Assembly: GCA_026936325.1 (NCBI GenBank)
Contig: JAPTHN010000112.1
Location: 1 to 64,000, forward strand
Direction of reading: 5' to 3'
From: Platynereis dumerilii
Lineage: Eukaryota; Annelida; Polychaeta; Phyllodocida; Nereididae
Length of the DNA stretch: 64,000 nt
The notes under the pieces are model-generated. The model saw nothing but the letters and a program-made list of their open reading frames with translations. It searched no databases and had not been told where the DNA came from. Made by a program: the position numbers and the translations under genes. Within the stretch, counting starts at the first letter, position 1, and each line of letters begins with the position of its first letter. Positions 1-11,663 of the stretch are shown one piece after another.

Positions 1-1148
1 CTCCCAGACATCTTCTTATTCCTTTCCCATCATTGATTGCCTTCATGATATTGTATTCTGGTTGTCGGGTCACTCTGACTATGTCAGGGATTATTTTTAG
101 TCTTTTGGCATGAAGCAAATCTGACCACCTCTCCTTTTTGTGTCTGTGTGGAGTCATTTTTAATCACAGCTCATTTCTAACCTTCCACAGGTATGGCTGA
201 TACCTTAATGATTATGCTGTATTGTTTTCGGTAGATATGAGATGCATTTTCAAGGAGTTAATGGAAAATTTTGGTTCTCCACCTGTACAGACGTCTAGAA
301 TCATCACTTTTGTGACCTCTTGAGGCGTCTGTTGATGGACTATATTTGGCCAATCTAGACAGTCTGGAAATCATTAATTTCTGTATTTTCTAGATCGAGT
401 GAAATGACATTAGAAGTTCAATTTAGAGCAATATTCAACAAATGTCTGTAACACTCAAAATTGTCGGTATAAGTCAAGCCAAGTCAAAGAATTTTTATTA
501 CAGAGACATGCGACTGTACAATACAATCAACAATCAACTGCAAACAAACATGACGTTGTGGAAGTCACCCAGCCAAATTTGAGCTTACACGTCACTTACA
601 TTAATTTTAAATAACAGCATGTGCTAAATACAACTTCTTAATTATACAAAACACTTCTCCTACTCTAAGCCTGGTAAATTTATAACGTTCCTGTTTCTTT
701 AATTAGTGTTCTATCATAATTTTTCTCCATTTTGCTTCAAAACTACAATTGTTCAATTCCAGATACATTTGAATAATCTTGGCCAAAAAATGTTGTTTTT
801 TTTTTTTCACTATATCTCCCGCATTCAGGAGAAAATTATTTTCATCTTCACCTATATTCGGAACACACCAGACACAAGGGTGTCGGAAGGAAACGAGGGC
901 GGCAGGGGCGGTCGGTCGAGAAAGGACAAATCTAATTCGCGCGACAAAAATTTAATGTAGCGCCAGTGATAATTTTTTGCCTAATTCTCTGCAAGGTACG
1001 GCTGTATAATCTTTTTTCTGGAGATGAAAAGGGCAACCTTGCCCCCTTTGCCCCTACGGCCAAGGGCAGGAGGGGCAATTGTTCCCCCTGCCACCCCTGT
1101 TCCGGTACCCTTGATCAGACACAAACGGTTACTCCAGAGGTATTATCA
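1..1148. other. non-coding flank
   Basis: No convincing gene is visible. Short open frames lack any family signature. The stretch from about 470 to 700 (opening with two near copies of GTCAAG and an AT-rich, T-rich run) has the look of a LINE 3' UTR on the minus strand, but no coding part is attached, so this is only an impression. A G-rich, C-rich patch lies at 895-930. Confidence 0.4.
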
Positions 1149-1227
1149 GTTACGCCCTGCTTGTTTGGAGGGTACGGGAATATACACCATGAAGGTGTAT
1201 ATCCCTCAAAAACAAGCAGGGTGTAAC
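1149..1227. repeat. 79-nt hairpin
   Basis: The arms GTTACGCCCTGCTTGTTT (1149-1166) and AAACAAGCAGGGTGTAAC (1210-1227) pair over 18 positions with one G-T wobble. A second inner stem of 9 bp (ATATACACC / GGTGTATAT) closes a loop of five bases. Similarity continues weakly for another 10-15 bases on each side. It could be a tiny foldback MITE or a structured RNA; the sequence alone does not decide. Confidence 0.75.
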
Positions 1228-2286
1228 AGTTTTATCACCTGTCAACCACTTTTACCATCTTAAGCAATTTTGTTGTCAATGTCCAGAAAATCACAGTCGT
1301 CCATAAAAACGGTATTTTGGCACAGAAATGAGTGCAAGACATTTGAATATCATTCAGATGAGTAGTCTGGAGCCGATCAACAAGCTGGGACCGAAATTTT
1401 TGTGAATCGGACAACTATTGACTGAGCTCTTAGGTAACATGCAAAACAGTGTCAGAACATGTTCTGGAGCTGTTTCTGGAGCAAGTGCATGACATTCAAC
1501 TGGAATGACGTCACAACTTGTCAAAGCACAGAAGGGTGTACGGTTTCAACCAATCAGAATCAAGGATTTACACTCGACTGAGGATAAACTGGTATACCTG
1601 CCAGTTTCAGGGGGCCATATACCACAATGCAACTGAGCTAAAATGATCTGTGTCCCCTGTTTATAATTAATTTTACAAACATGGTTCCAGAGACATTTCA
1701 TCTTTAAACTTATGTAACTCCTTAATTTTAGGACATTAACATTCAACAATCCCATTTTTCCACTTTTTCTTCGTCTTTTGGACCTAGTGGGAATTTTTAT
1801 TTCATCTAAATTTACATGTAGCATGTTAAAGAAATCCCCTTCCCTACCCATTTACGCCAATAAATTTCTAAACTCTTCGCCCAATTAGCCCTCTCTTTTC
1901 TATTTCCTGAAGCAGTAGCTTTCTCTTCTTCTTCCTTAGAGATCCAGACCACCTTCTGGTGTTTTTTTGGTTTTCGTGCGATTGCAGGTGTAGTTAATCC
2001 TTAAAATCCTTGGAAATTTACCTTCAATAAATTTACAGTTGAAGGCATATTATTAAAAACCATGTTAAGTGCATGATAAAAGCAAAACTTGGCAGCTCAA
2101 GCAGATTTCAGGACTCTGTTCTGGAACTCAGTCATGTTTGTCAGCAGCTACTTGATCTGCCGGTAAGTTGTTCCGGAGGTGTATTGCGCTTGGAAAAACT
2201 GAGGATTGGTATGTCTGAGTTCTACAGAATGGTATCAATAAGCTATGGGCTCTTAAGGCTGTGTTCTTTTTGATCAGCATGTCTGA
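1228..2286. other. non-coding, nothing recognised
   Basis: No gene or repeat structure that can be supported was seen. A 101-codon open frame on the minus strand (1546-1851) has no recognisable domain. Confidence 0.4.
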
Positions 2287-2331
2287 TGCACTCTAAGAAA
2301 AAAAAGGTGCGAGGGGTGGAGCGAAACACCT
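2287..2331 (+). repeat. left part of a short repeat split by the Gypsy element
   Basis: The stretch opens CACTCTAAGAA followed by an A run and GGTGC. A similar opening is found at the edge of the MITE at 20025-20194 (read on the minus strand). The Gypsy element then starts at 2332, and GGTGC-rich text resumes on its far side at 13585-13765, so one short repeat seems to have been the target of the insertion. Confidence 0.45.
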
Positions 2332-3078
2332 TGTAGACTTTCTGGCAGTGCTCCAATTACACTCATCATAAGTCCACTAACTAATATTACCAATTAGTTG
2401 CTTCCTAAGATTTCTCCATCAGAAGGTAAAATATGACAAAGATTGGATTTTGGTCTTTACTCCTTGGTGGTTGGATATTAACTGCTTTATTCATGAAACA
2501 TACAAGATGGCTGCCGTTCCAGCCCATTGAGCATGAATTCCATATTTGGACAGTCATTGGCCACTGGGCCTTCTGGGAGATGGGGGGTGGTCAACACCCT
2601 GACCCCCTCTCTAGCCCCCATCTCCATTCTAGTGTAATGAGACAGCTTCCCTTTGAGGTTGGTGTGGCATTCAAGTAATGCTTACCCTTTAGAATTCCTC
2701 CTTGAGCTATATTGCAGTCAAATTACCCAAGCTACTTAAGCTGGCATGGGGGTGGTCCCTGAATGGTCACCTAGCATTCTCCTATTGTGAGATGGCATTG
2801 ACACAGTTGGTGGTCAATTACATCTCCCACATCAGAGTGCCGGTATCCTTTCAAGACCCACCTGGGTGCAATTGAGCTAAGTGCTGATTGAGGCCTTAAT
2901 GGCCTTTGTGTTATGTGACTGTTTAGATTGCTATGCATTGGCTTTGTTTTTGCCAACTGTCAAGTTGAAGCTGTCCCATTGTAGAGTAAAGATTGACACT
3001 GCCTTGTTAAGCTGTATGAATATGACATGCATTGATAATTATGAATATGACAAATATTGTTCAATGATGGAACTTACA
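2332..3078 (-). repeat. 3' LTR of Gypsy-1
   Basis: It matches the text at 10959-11663 plus 13541-13584 nearly base for base. It begins TGTAGACTTT and ends AACTTACA on the plus strand, which gives TG...CA termini on either strand. Confidence 0.93.
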
Positions 3079-3096
3079 CATGCCCCCCCCCTATAA
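3079..3096 (-). other. polypurine tract of Gypsy-1
   Basis: A run of nine C on the plus strand (G run on the element's strand) directly borders the 3' LTR. This is the expected place for the plus-strand primer of an LTR element. Confidence 0.75.
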
Positions 3097-3682
3097 GGAG
3101 ATCTATGGAGGGTCTTTAATAGACATGGAATAGATCGATAGTTTGAGCAAATAGAGTTAAGTTAGTTGAAGATAGTTATGTGATCATATTCTATAGGTGT
3201 TATCATTGGTATCATTGATTAAACCCCATATCACTGATATGGCTAGGCACTCAAGAACTTGTAGTTCTACCTTGGATTGACAATCAAGTTCCCTGCCGGC
3301 ATAATGTGTTACCTAGATAAATGTGAGGTGCAAGTGCTTTGAATCTACTTCTAAGGATCACTATCTACTGGGCAGTGCCAAACCAAAATATTTTTGTTTT
3401 ATATTAAACATTAAAACTTACATATAAGAGTGACAAGATTTAACAGTTTTAGAACTTCTAAAGTGGGCTAAGGGCCGTGCGCGGCTTAATTATGCATACA
3501 TGAGTTACTACAAATTGTGAAAGTGTCCAAGCAAAACCCTATGGGATAAAAGCGAGGATATTAATAAGAAATACCATTACAGTTCTAGTAATGAGTCGTG
3601 ATAAAGTCCTTTGGTGAACGTTTTAGTAATTATAAATAAGTAACATGTGTTTGGTGCACATGTTTTACAATAAGTTGGTCCA

Positions 3683-3770
3683 GGACTTGATCTTCGTGAC
3701 CTCTGGACTTGATCTTCGCGACCTCTGGGACTTGATTTTCGCGACCTCTGGTACTTGATCTTCGCGATAT
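3683..3770. repeat. four-unit minisatellite inside Gypsy-1
   Basis: Four units of about 23 bases follow one another, each close to GGACTTGATCTTCGCGACC plus TCT. They lie in the non-coding stretch between the 3' LTR and the env-like part. The stretch 3097-4030 holds no other feature. Confidence 0.85.
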
Positions 3771-4030
3771 AGTAATTTTATGCTATGTCATGAATTGGCA
3801 CCACTTACTGTCCCTCGCAAGTGATAACCTTGACAGAGCCATGAGGTGAGTGGAGCGGCGAGTGCATGCAGCACCCATCTTGGTCGTGCGCTGCTGAAGT
3901 TTACATGTGGTCAGAGACTCCCAGTATTAATTTGTTGTGACAACAGGGATGACACAGACGACTTACTGGGAGCCCCTGGGTCCTAAATTAACAGTGATAA
4001 TTGATATGAAACTGATTATGGGGGCTGAAA

Positions 4031-5751
4031 TTACACGTCGCTAAGTCTGTAGTCAGTCAGTGATGCTGTCTGTGGAATCTTCAAGTGGTCAGGTAGAGGG
4101 TAGGGGGGTAGTGCTGGCCATCTGGATTGGGCGGGGGCTGATGGATCATAATACCTTACTTGTTGGATTTGAGGTGTAGTTAGTGGGATTATCTCAAAGT
4201 CTGAGATTTTATCTTTGATGAATTGATAGACAGACGTTCTGAAACGCTTGCATTTAATTATCACTACAATTATGATGATCATGATTATTCCAATCAGCAC
4301 TGCGTTAACAGTTCCAAATACATTTAGTGAAGCCAAGACTGACGTTTTCAAGTGCACTCTAGGTAACAGAATTTGGTTGATTGATGCTGTTACAGGGGAT
4401 AACTTTGCCATGGTTTTTAATTGTGGCACATTACTGATCATGTCGCTGGCTTTGAGGTTGAGAGAGAGATTAAACATGGCAGGATCGTCCACTGATGGTA
4501 AGGTGTAACGTTTATTAAGAAATTTTTGACTTCTGCAGTTGACTGACCATTTGTCGGAACTGATGACGCATGGTTCTAAGCATGTCAAATTATATGCGCC
4601 TGGTTGTAGCTGCAGGTATTGAGCCTTTTTGCCTGCACAGCGGACTGCTACCCTTTGATCCCACGTGGTAAGGGCAAATTGGTTGACATCAAGATTAGAA
4701 AGGACTGGCTCGTTTTGGTGTTGTCTGATTTCAACCTTGCACGTGGCCACCAGGTCTTTGTTGTTGGTTATGAGGCCTCGTGCACACTTCATCATAGAGG
4801 ACCCAAAGGAAATGGAGGGCTGGCAGACAATGGGATTATGATAAGAACATTTGACGGGTTCAAACATTGCCCCGAGACGGTGTCAAAGGCATAGCTTGGC
4901 TTTACATCTATAGTGACCTTGAAGGTCGAGTTAGAGACTGGGACTGGATGTGCCAAGATATGATATAACAAGTAGGAGTGTCTGCCAGCAGTGGTATTTC
5001 AATCTGATAATAGATAGACTGTGAGGATGGCAACCATATGGGTTTTACCTTGAGATACTGATAATACCAATGAATTCGGTCCACTGTGATGTAATGGCCA
5101 GCTGCTTCTGTCAGGATGTCTCTAAGGTGGTCTGGAGTCAGCAGGTCAGTCGTCAGCTTCCCCAGGTCCAATGCCTGTTGTTGGCGCTTAAAGAGATGAG
5201 AAAAAGAGAGATATTCATTAAGAATTACAGACAAGACATCCATGTATCGATCTAACTGTGTAGTAATTTGTAACAATGCAATTTGTTTAGCTTGTAATGA
5301 TGTCGTGACTTGATTAGCAATCATGATTTCATTGAGAGCATTGTAATGTTTCACTAGAGATCCTTGTTTATCTGCTAGAGCCATGGTTAATGAACGTGTT
5401 TGATTCAAGACAGAGGCCATTGTGTTGGATGCGTGGGCTAATTCTCTTTTTGATTCCCTGCTATTTCAGTCATGGCTTCTTTAAAGCGTCGTAGATGACT
5501 ACTAGTGGCTACTCCAAAGAGAGCATTTAGAATTGTTCCTCCTATGTCTAGCAACCCTCGTTTCACTCTTCGTGACTGGTTTTCAGCTGCTTTGAGAGCA
5601 TTGAGCATGTGTTGTCGTCGCGACTTTTGCAAGTGAAAATCTTCCCCTTCATGCACCTTCCTGATAGAGAGAAGACAGTGTTGAGATGATTAATCTCTGT
5701 GGCTAAGGCTGTGGGAAATGTGGGTTGATCCAAGGTTACATAGACGTGCAT
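4031..5751 (-). pseudogene. env-like part of Gypsy-1
   Basis: The minus-strand frames here encode an envelope-like glycoprotein remnant. Order on the element's strand: a basic cleavage-type site followed by a glycine/hydrophobic fusion-peptide-like stretch, a long ectodomain with coiled-coil and cysteine-rich character, one strong membrane segment rich in isoleucine and valine, and a short proline-rich tail. This architecture is that of the F-like proteins of errantivirus-type Gypsy elements and baculoviruses. It is a broken copy. The assignment rests on layout and motif type, not on a search. Confidence 0.75.
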
Positions 5752-6475
5752 GTGGCTGCAATTTGGCGCAGAGGTTCTCCACCCTTAACACTAATGCCAT
5801 CAGGCAATGGCGTGGCTATGACTGACAGCGTCATTACCACTGGTGTGAGTGTGTTCACAAGCACGGCTAGTGTTAATAGAAGCAACATGATTAAAGAAGG
5901 ACTTAACTTGTGCTATTGTGGCAATGCGCTGCTTCTTTTGTTGCTGCTGTGTTTGTATGAGATCTTCTGGATGGAGTTGTCTCTTGGCGTTGCGTCCGAG
6001 AAATGCTCGCTGTCTCTTCAGTTGCGGTTGCTGAAGTTGTGTCTCTCTTCGTTTAATCTGCTGTTTAGATCTTTGCGTGGAGACTTGTCTGGTTTCTTGC
6101 GTGAGCTGTGGTTGAGGTGTCTTTGGAGACCTGCGAGCCTTGTAGTGCGGTGCGTTGCCTTGGAGAGCCGTGCATGGAGTGACTTGCGAGGTCCTGTGTG
6201 ACTGGAGTGGGGCTTTGGTCGACCCTGCGTCGTTTGGTTGCGCGCGCAGGTGAGCTTGGTGTGGGGGTGGCTTCTTGGTTGGGCAAGTGGACAGGTGGCT
6301 TTGTGGGGGGTCGGCGATCGATGCGAAGACCCTGTCTGGGATTCCTTATTGGTCTCTTGCATAATACATCCCAGGCGATGTTGGGGTCCACCAGTTTGAC
6401 CTTATTGACATTTAAGGTTTTTATCTGTCCTGATTGTTGGTGTCGTAACTTGAGTACTTTTTCCTTTTACCTGTG
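5752..6475 (-). other. linker between integrase and env parts of Gypsy-1
   Basis: The minus strand is open for much of 6018-6391 and reads as a polar stretch rich in Pro, Ser, Thr, His and Arg, with no recognised domain. It probably covers the integrase tail or the start of the env part. Confidence 0.4.
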
Positions 6476-9400
6476 TCACCTCCCATTGTGGACCCATCTT
6501 GACGTGAGTGTCAAGTTTTCTTGAGCCTTAATGACCACAGAATCGCCCACTTTTATGACTTTGTCATTTGCTTGTCTGGCCAGGCGTTCTCTATTGTGGT
6601 GCCTTGATTGCGCTGTAGCTGCTGCTGCCTCTTGTAAAGCTGTGGCCACGTCATTCAGTCGGTCATCTAGTAGCTGCGTCTGTGGGAGTAGTTTTGACAG
6701 TGGAAGTCTGGGCCTGCGACCATAGTGTAGGAAGTAGGGGGTGTAGCCATGGACGCTGGACATTGAGCAGTTATAAGCTAGTAATGCAGGACCGAGTTTG
6801 TCTTGCCATGTTGACCTATCATTGTTCATGAGTTCCCTAGTATGGCCTTAAGTGTGCCGTTGAAGCGCTCACACTTCCCATTTGCCTGAGGATTGTATGG
6901 TGTGGTGCGACGATGGTCAATCCCCAGTTCCTGTAAGTATGTCCTGAGTGTAAGTGCATTAAATTCACATCCGAGATCAGAAATAATGACGTCAGGATAG
7001 GAGTGGCGAGGGAAGTATTCCTTGGTCAGAACTTTCTAGACTTCGTGGCTGGTCTTGTGTGGTATTGGAAACACCTCAGCCCAACCTGTGCAATGATCCA
7101 CTATTGTCAACACATATTGATTGCCTTGTGGAGAAGGGACAAGAGGACCTATGAGATCCATAGCTATGTATTGGATCGGTGATGTTGCAATCGGCATTTC
7201 CCCCATCGGAGCTTTTTGGACAGATCTGGAGTGAGCAATGCAGATGGGGCACGAGGCTGTGAATTGCATGATGTCCGCCTTCATGCCTGGCCAAACGAAG
7301 GCCTCTTGCAGCTTGCGCATGGTCTTCACAAAAGACATGTGGCCCACGTCTTTGTGTGCTCTTGTGATAGCATGTTGACGGAACGATGGTGGCAGCACTA
7401 GCCTGGGGTGCTCAGTGGCTTGTTTGAAGGGGCGCTTCGATGAATACAATAGTCCATTGATAACAACGTAATTGCTCTCTTCATTGTGTTGCTCAGTCCA
7501 TTCAGTCATTGTGCGTTGTTCCTTGCCAACTTTGCGGAGGTCAATGTCATACATGTCAGGCATTGGATCATTGGCTGGTGCTGGTGGTAATTGATCTCCA
7601 GCTGCCAGTAGCCAACGTCAAACGTGTTGATGGAGTCCTTTTGTTTGATCCTTGAGAGCATGTCTGCTCGAATGTTGAGTTTGCCCTTATGATACTTGAT
7701 CTTACAATTGTATTCTGCCATGAGTACTGCCCAGCGTTGGATCTTAGTGTTATTAAGATCTTTAGTGAAGAGGCTTAGGATTGGCTTATGGTCAGTGTAC
7801 ACTGTGTATTCTGCACCAATTAGGTAGGCTCTGAGCTCTTTCAAACAATGGATGACTGCGTAAGCCTCACGCTCGATCGTGGCCCAACGGCGCTGGGTGT
7901 CAGAGAGCTTTTTGGAGATGTACACAATTGGCCTCTCGAGGCCATTTTCATCCACTTGACATAATATTCCTCCTATTGCGTAATCGCACGCGTCTGTAAA
8001 TAGGAGGTATGGTTTATCTGTCTGTGGATGGGCCATGACTTGATCACTAATCAGGGCCTGCTTGAGCTGATCGAAGGCCTTTTGTTGTTCATCGCCCCAA
8101 TGGAAACGCGCGTGTTTCTTTGTCAGGAGCACGAGGGGCTCAGCGATGCGTGCATAGCCCTCTATGCAGGTTCTATAGTAATTAGTGGTCCCGAGGAAGC
8201 TACGCACAGCAGGTACTGTTGTGGGGGGTTCCATGCGGGTAATTGCTTCAACCTTGGCTGGGTCAGCCCTGAGGCCTTGTTCGCTGACAATGAATCCAAG
8301 GAGCTTCACTTCTTTGAGGCCAAAGACACACTTGGCTGGGTTCAGGCGAAGGTTAAACTCTTCTAATCTAGCAAAGATCAATTTCAAGTGTTCTAATTGT
8401 TGCTGCTCATTTTCTGAATAGATCACGATGTCATCAATATATAATAAAGTAAACTGACCTATGTATCCTTTAAGCACCACTTCCATAGCTCTTTGAAATT
8501 GCGCTGATGAGTTCGAGAGTCCCATGGCCAAGCGTGTCCATTGAAAGAGGCCGCGGTGACAGATGAAGGCTGTCTTCTCCTGGTCCCTGGGGTCAATCGG
8601 GAGTTGATGAAAGCCTGACTTCAGATCAAGAGTTGAAAATATGCGTGCACCTTGAAGTTGATCGAATATATCCCTGATGAGGGGAATGGGATATGCGTCC
8701 TTCTTAGTGACGTTGTTCAGCTTTGTGAAGTCAATGCAAAATCTCATTGATGTGTCTAACGGATCTTTCTTAGGTACGAGTACCACTGGAGATGCCCATG
8801 GCGATGATGATGGGATTATCACACCCTGTCTGAGGAGATCATCGATGTGTGCATCCAGCGCCGCTCGTTTCTTGAGAGGCAATCTGTATGGGCGTCGGCG
8901 AATGGGTGGTCCCTCAGTTTCTATCCTGCACATCAGACTTGGGTGACAGCCGAGATCTTCGCCTTTGGCAGCAAAGATGTGTTCATTGTCTTCCAGGCAT
9001 TGTTGTATGACCGAGTTGTGCACCGTGGGGGGTCGAGGTCCCAGCGTGTTGATGGCCATTGTTGGAGGTCGGGGCTGTAATGGGAGGACTCCATTGTTGC
9101 ATCTGAGAACGCCATTGTCATAGTCCAAGATGGCTTTTGTTGCTTTCATGACATCTCTGCCCAGGATCAATGGATGGGCTATGTCTTCGACTACAATGAC
9201 GTCAATGGGGCCTAGGACACGTTCGTCCAGCTGCGTGGTGCCTAAGACCTTGATGTTATGACCCGTTACTCCTACTAATTCAATTGTGTCCTTGAGGACA
9301 GGTGTGCGACCTGTCTGCTTGCAATAAAGTTCAAATTCATAGCGCCGTAGAACTGTGCGACATGCGCCCGAATCGACCATGGCGAAAATTCTGATGTTAT

Positions 9401-10082
9401 TGAATACCAGGTCGACGTAGACGAAGTCATCGGGGCCTACGGCGCTTAGAACCCCCTGTTGCCTGCGTGCATCAGCTGCCATTTTCTTACGACATTCTTT
9501 CTTGGTATGATTTGGCTTTTTGCAGGATGTGCAGACGGGCCTGCCTTCATCTGTCCATGTGAAGTTTGGATATTGTTGTGGCATGGATGGAAAGAACGTG
9601 GAGCCCTGTGGTGGCTGGTAAGCCTGCGGCTGTGACTGATACATGTGAGGCGCTGGGGCTGCAGGTGGTTGGGATGGCTGATTCTGTGGACTCTGAGTAT
9701 TTTCTTCAATCCTCTTGAAGGAGGCCATGAGCATGGTAAATTGCTTAGAGAGGCCTGCTATCTGTCTTTTGAGCTCTAGAGTCTCTTTTGAGTCCTGATC
9801 CGGGGGTGCTGACGTGGGGGTTTTGTTGACTGGATTCCTGTTGCTGGTCCTTGGTGCTCCCCCCACCGCGTCAACTTCCATGGGCTCTTCAACACGATCC
9901 GTTGGGGCTGTCGTGCATTGATTCGTGTGGGCTTTCACATTCTGTTCATCTGCCTCATAACGAGCTGCAAAGTCCATGGCTTGTTGGAAGGTATCAGGAC
10001 TGCCTTCTCTGAGTATGTGACCCACCAATTCATTGTTGTCGAGACCCGCCAAGTACTTGAGACGCAGATATCTGGTGGCCAT
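6476..10082 (-). pseudogene. pol of Gypsy-1 (protease, RT, RNase H, integrase)
   Basis: The minus strand carries, in order, the gag end with a CCHC knuckle (C-x2-C-x4-H-x4-C), a protease with a DSG active-site motif, a Ty3/Gypsy reverse transcriptase with the YIDD box and the LDLKSGFHQ motif, an RNase H with a TDH motif, and an integrase with its zinc-binding N-terminus and catalytic core. The order RT, RNase H, integrase is typical of Ty3/Gypsy. The long part 7506-10082 is open for 858 codons; the integrase end is broken. On a real element these would be made as a Gag-Pol precursor. Confidence 0.93.
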
Positions 10083-10786
10083 CGGATCCGCTCTTGCCCT
10101 GGTGTCAATGGGTAGGCTAGCTGAACTGCTTGTTTGAATCGACGACCGAAGGTGGCTGTGGTTTCATAAGGTCCTCTTTTGATAGAGTCGACTTGATTAC
10201 ACAAATGTTCTTGTTCCTGCAGAGGAAGGAATTGATTCTTTAAATGATCCCTTAATTGAGCCCATGTTATGAACGTGCGATTTCTGCCATTCAAGAATAA
10301 TTCCATCTCTTCTTTGAGATCGCCTGCAGCTGTCAGGGTGGCCACTCGAACGGTTTCATTGGTGTAAGATATTGTTGTTTCAACATCTTTCAACCATTGT
10401 CGTGTAAGTTCAGCTGTAGAGCCATCACACTTAGTGATTCATTTGGCCCTAAGATCTGCCTCCTTGATGGCCTCTTGTTTCAACTGATGTTCACGACGGG
10501 CCTTGTCAGTCTCTATTTTGTCCTTGGCCTCTTGGTAATTGGCCTCTCTGATGGCTTTGCGATCCTCCTGATCTTGAGTCAGGAATCGGCTGAATAGGGT
10601 AAAGAATTCCACCATCTGTTGTTGTGTTGCCGGCGGCTGTGGAGGTGCTGCACCTGCTCCTGCAGGCGGTGCTTGCCCCTGGGCTATCGGTTGGCCTGCA
10701 GCTTGTTGTTGCGGTTGTTGTTGGCCTTGTTGTTGAGGCTGTGGTAACCGAAAGCCACCTGGATTGGGAAGTCGTCCTCCTGGCAT
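9935..10786 (-). pseudogene. gag of Gypsy-1
   Basis: The minus strand starts with a Gln/Pro-rich segment (about 10640-10786) and a charged helical stretch, followed by a Retrotrans_gag-like core with the W-x-x-L pattern and the ends of the capsid-like region. The zinc knuckle lies in the adjoining frame near 9500-9550. It overlaps the start of the pol frame, as is usual in these elements. Broken copy. Confidence 0.8.
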
Positions 10787-10939
10787 GATTACTATTGAGT
10801 TAATCCAATTCAGTTAGCTTGAGAGAGTGTCAGACATGTGGGACAAGTTTTAATTGTCCTTGCGTAAATATGGATCCTGTGATTCCTGAGATTGCTATGA
10901 TTGCTGTGACTTAAAGGTTACTTTAAGTTGTGTTCAATA

Positions 10940-10957
10940 CTTAGTCATGGGTCACCA
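10940..10957 (-). other. primer binding site-like segment of Gypsy-1
   Basis: One base inside the 5' LTR the element's strand reads TGGTGACCCATGACTAA. A start of TGG complements the CCA end of a tRNA, as expected for the minus-strand primer. The tRNA type was not identified. Confidence 0.65.
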
Positions 10958-10958
10958 G

Positions 10959-11663
10959 TGTAGACTTTCTGGCAGTGCTCCAATTACACTCATCATAAGT
11001 CCCACTAACTAATTTTAGTAATTAGTTGCTTCCTAAGATTTCTCCATCAGAAGGTAAAATATGACAAAGATTGGATTTTGGTCTTTACTCCTTGGTGGTT
11101 GGATATTAACTGCTTTATTCATGAAACATACAAGACGGCTGCCGTTCCAGCCATTGAGCATGAATTCCATATCTGGACAGTTATTGGCCACTGGGCCTTC
11201 TGGGAGATGGGGGGTGGTCAACACCCTGACCCCCTCTCTAGCCCCCATCTCCATTCTAGTGTAATGAGACAGCTTCCCTTTGAGGTTGGTGTGGCATTCA
11301 AGTAATGCTTACCCTTTAGAATTCCCTCCTTGAGCTATATTGCAGTTAAATTACCCAAGCTACTTAAGCTGGCATGTGGGTGGTCCCTGAATGGTCACCT
11401 AGCATTCTCCTATTGTGAGATGGCATTGACCACAGTTGGTGGTCAATTACATCTCCCACATCAGAGTGCCTGGTATCCTTTCAAGACCCACCTGGGTGCA
11501 ATTGAGCTAAGTGCTGATTGAGGCCTTAATGGCCTTTGTGTTATGTGACTGTTTAGATTGCTATGCATGGGCTTTGTTTTGGCCAACTGTCAAGTTGAAG
11601 CTGTCCCATTGTAGAGTAAAGATTGACACTGCCTTGTTAAGCTATGAATATGACATGCATTGA
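10959..11663 (-). repeat. 5' LTR of Gypsy-1, main piece
   Basis: This piece matches 2332-3035 closely. The LTR is interrupted after 11663 by a LINE and resumes at 13541-13584. Confidence 0.92.

Noticed and set aside
1024-1263. Two overlapping plus-strand frames near 1.0-1.26 kb
   Set aside because: They run through the hairpin at 1149-1227 and through low-complexity G/C text, with no family signature.
4248-4508. Plus-strand open frames over the env and pol parts of Gypsy-1
   Set aside because: They are mirror frames of minus-strand coding text and carry no domain of their own.
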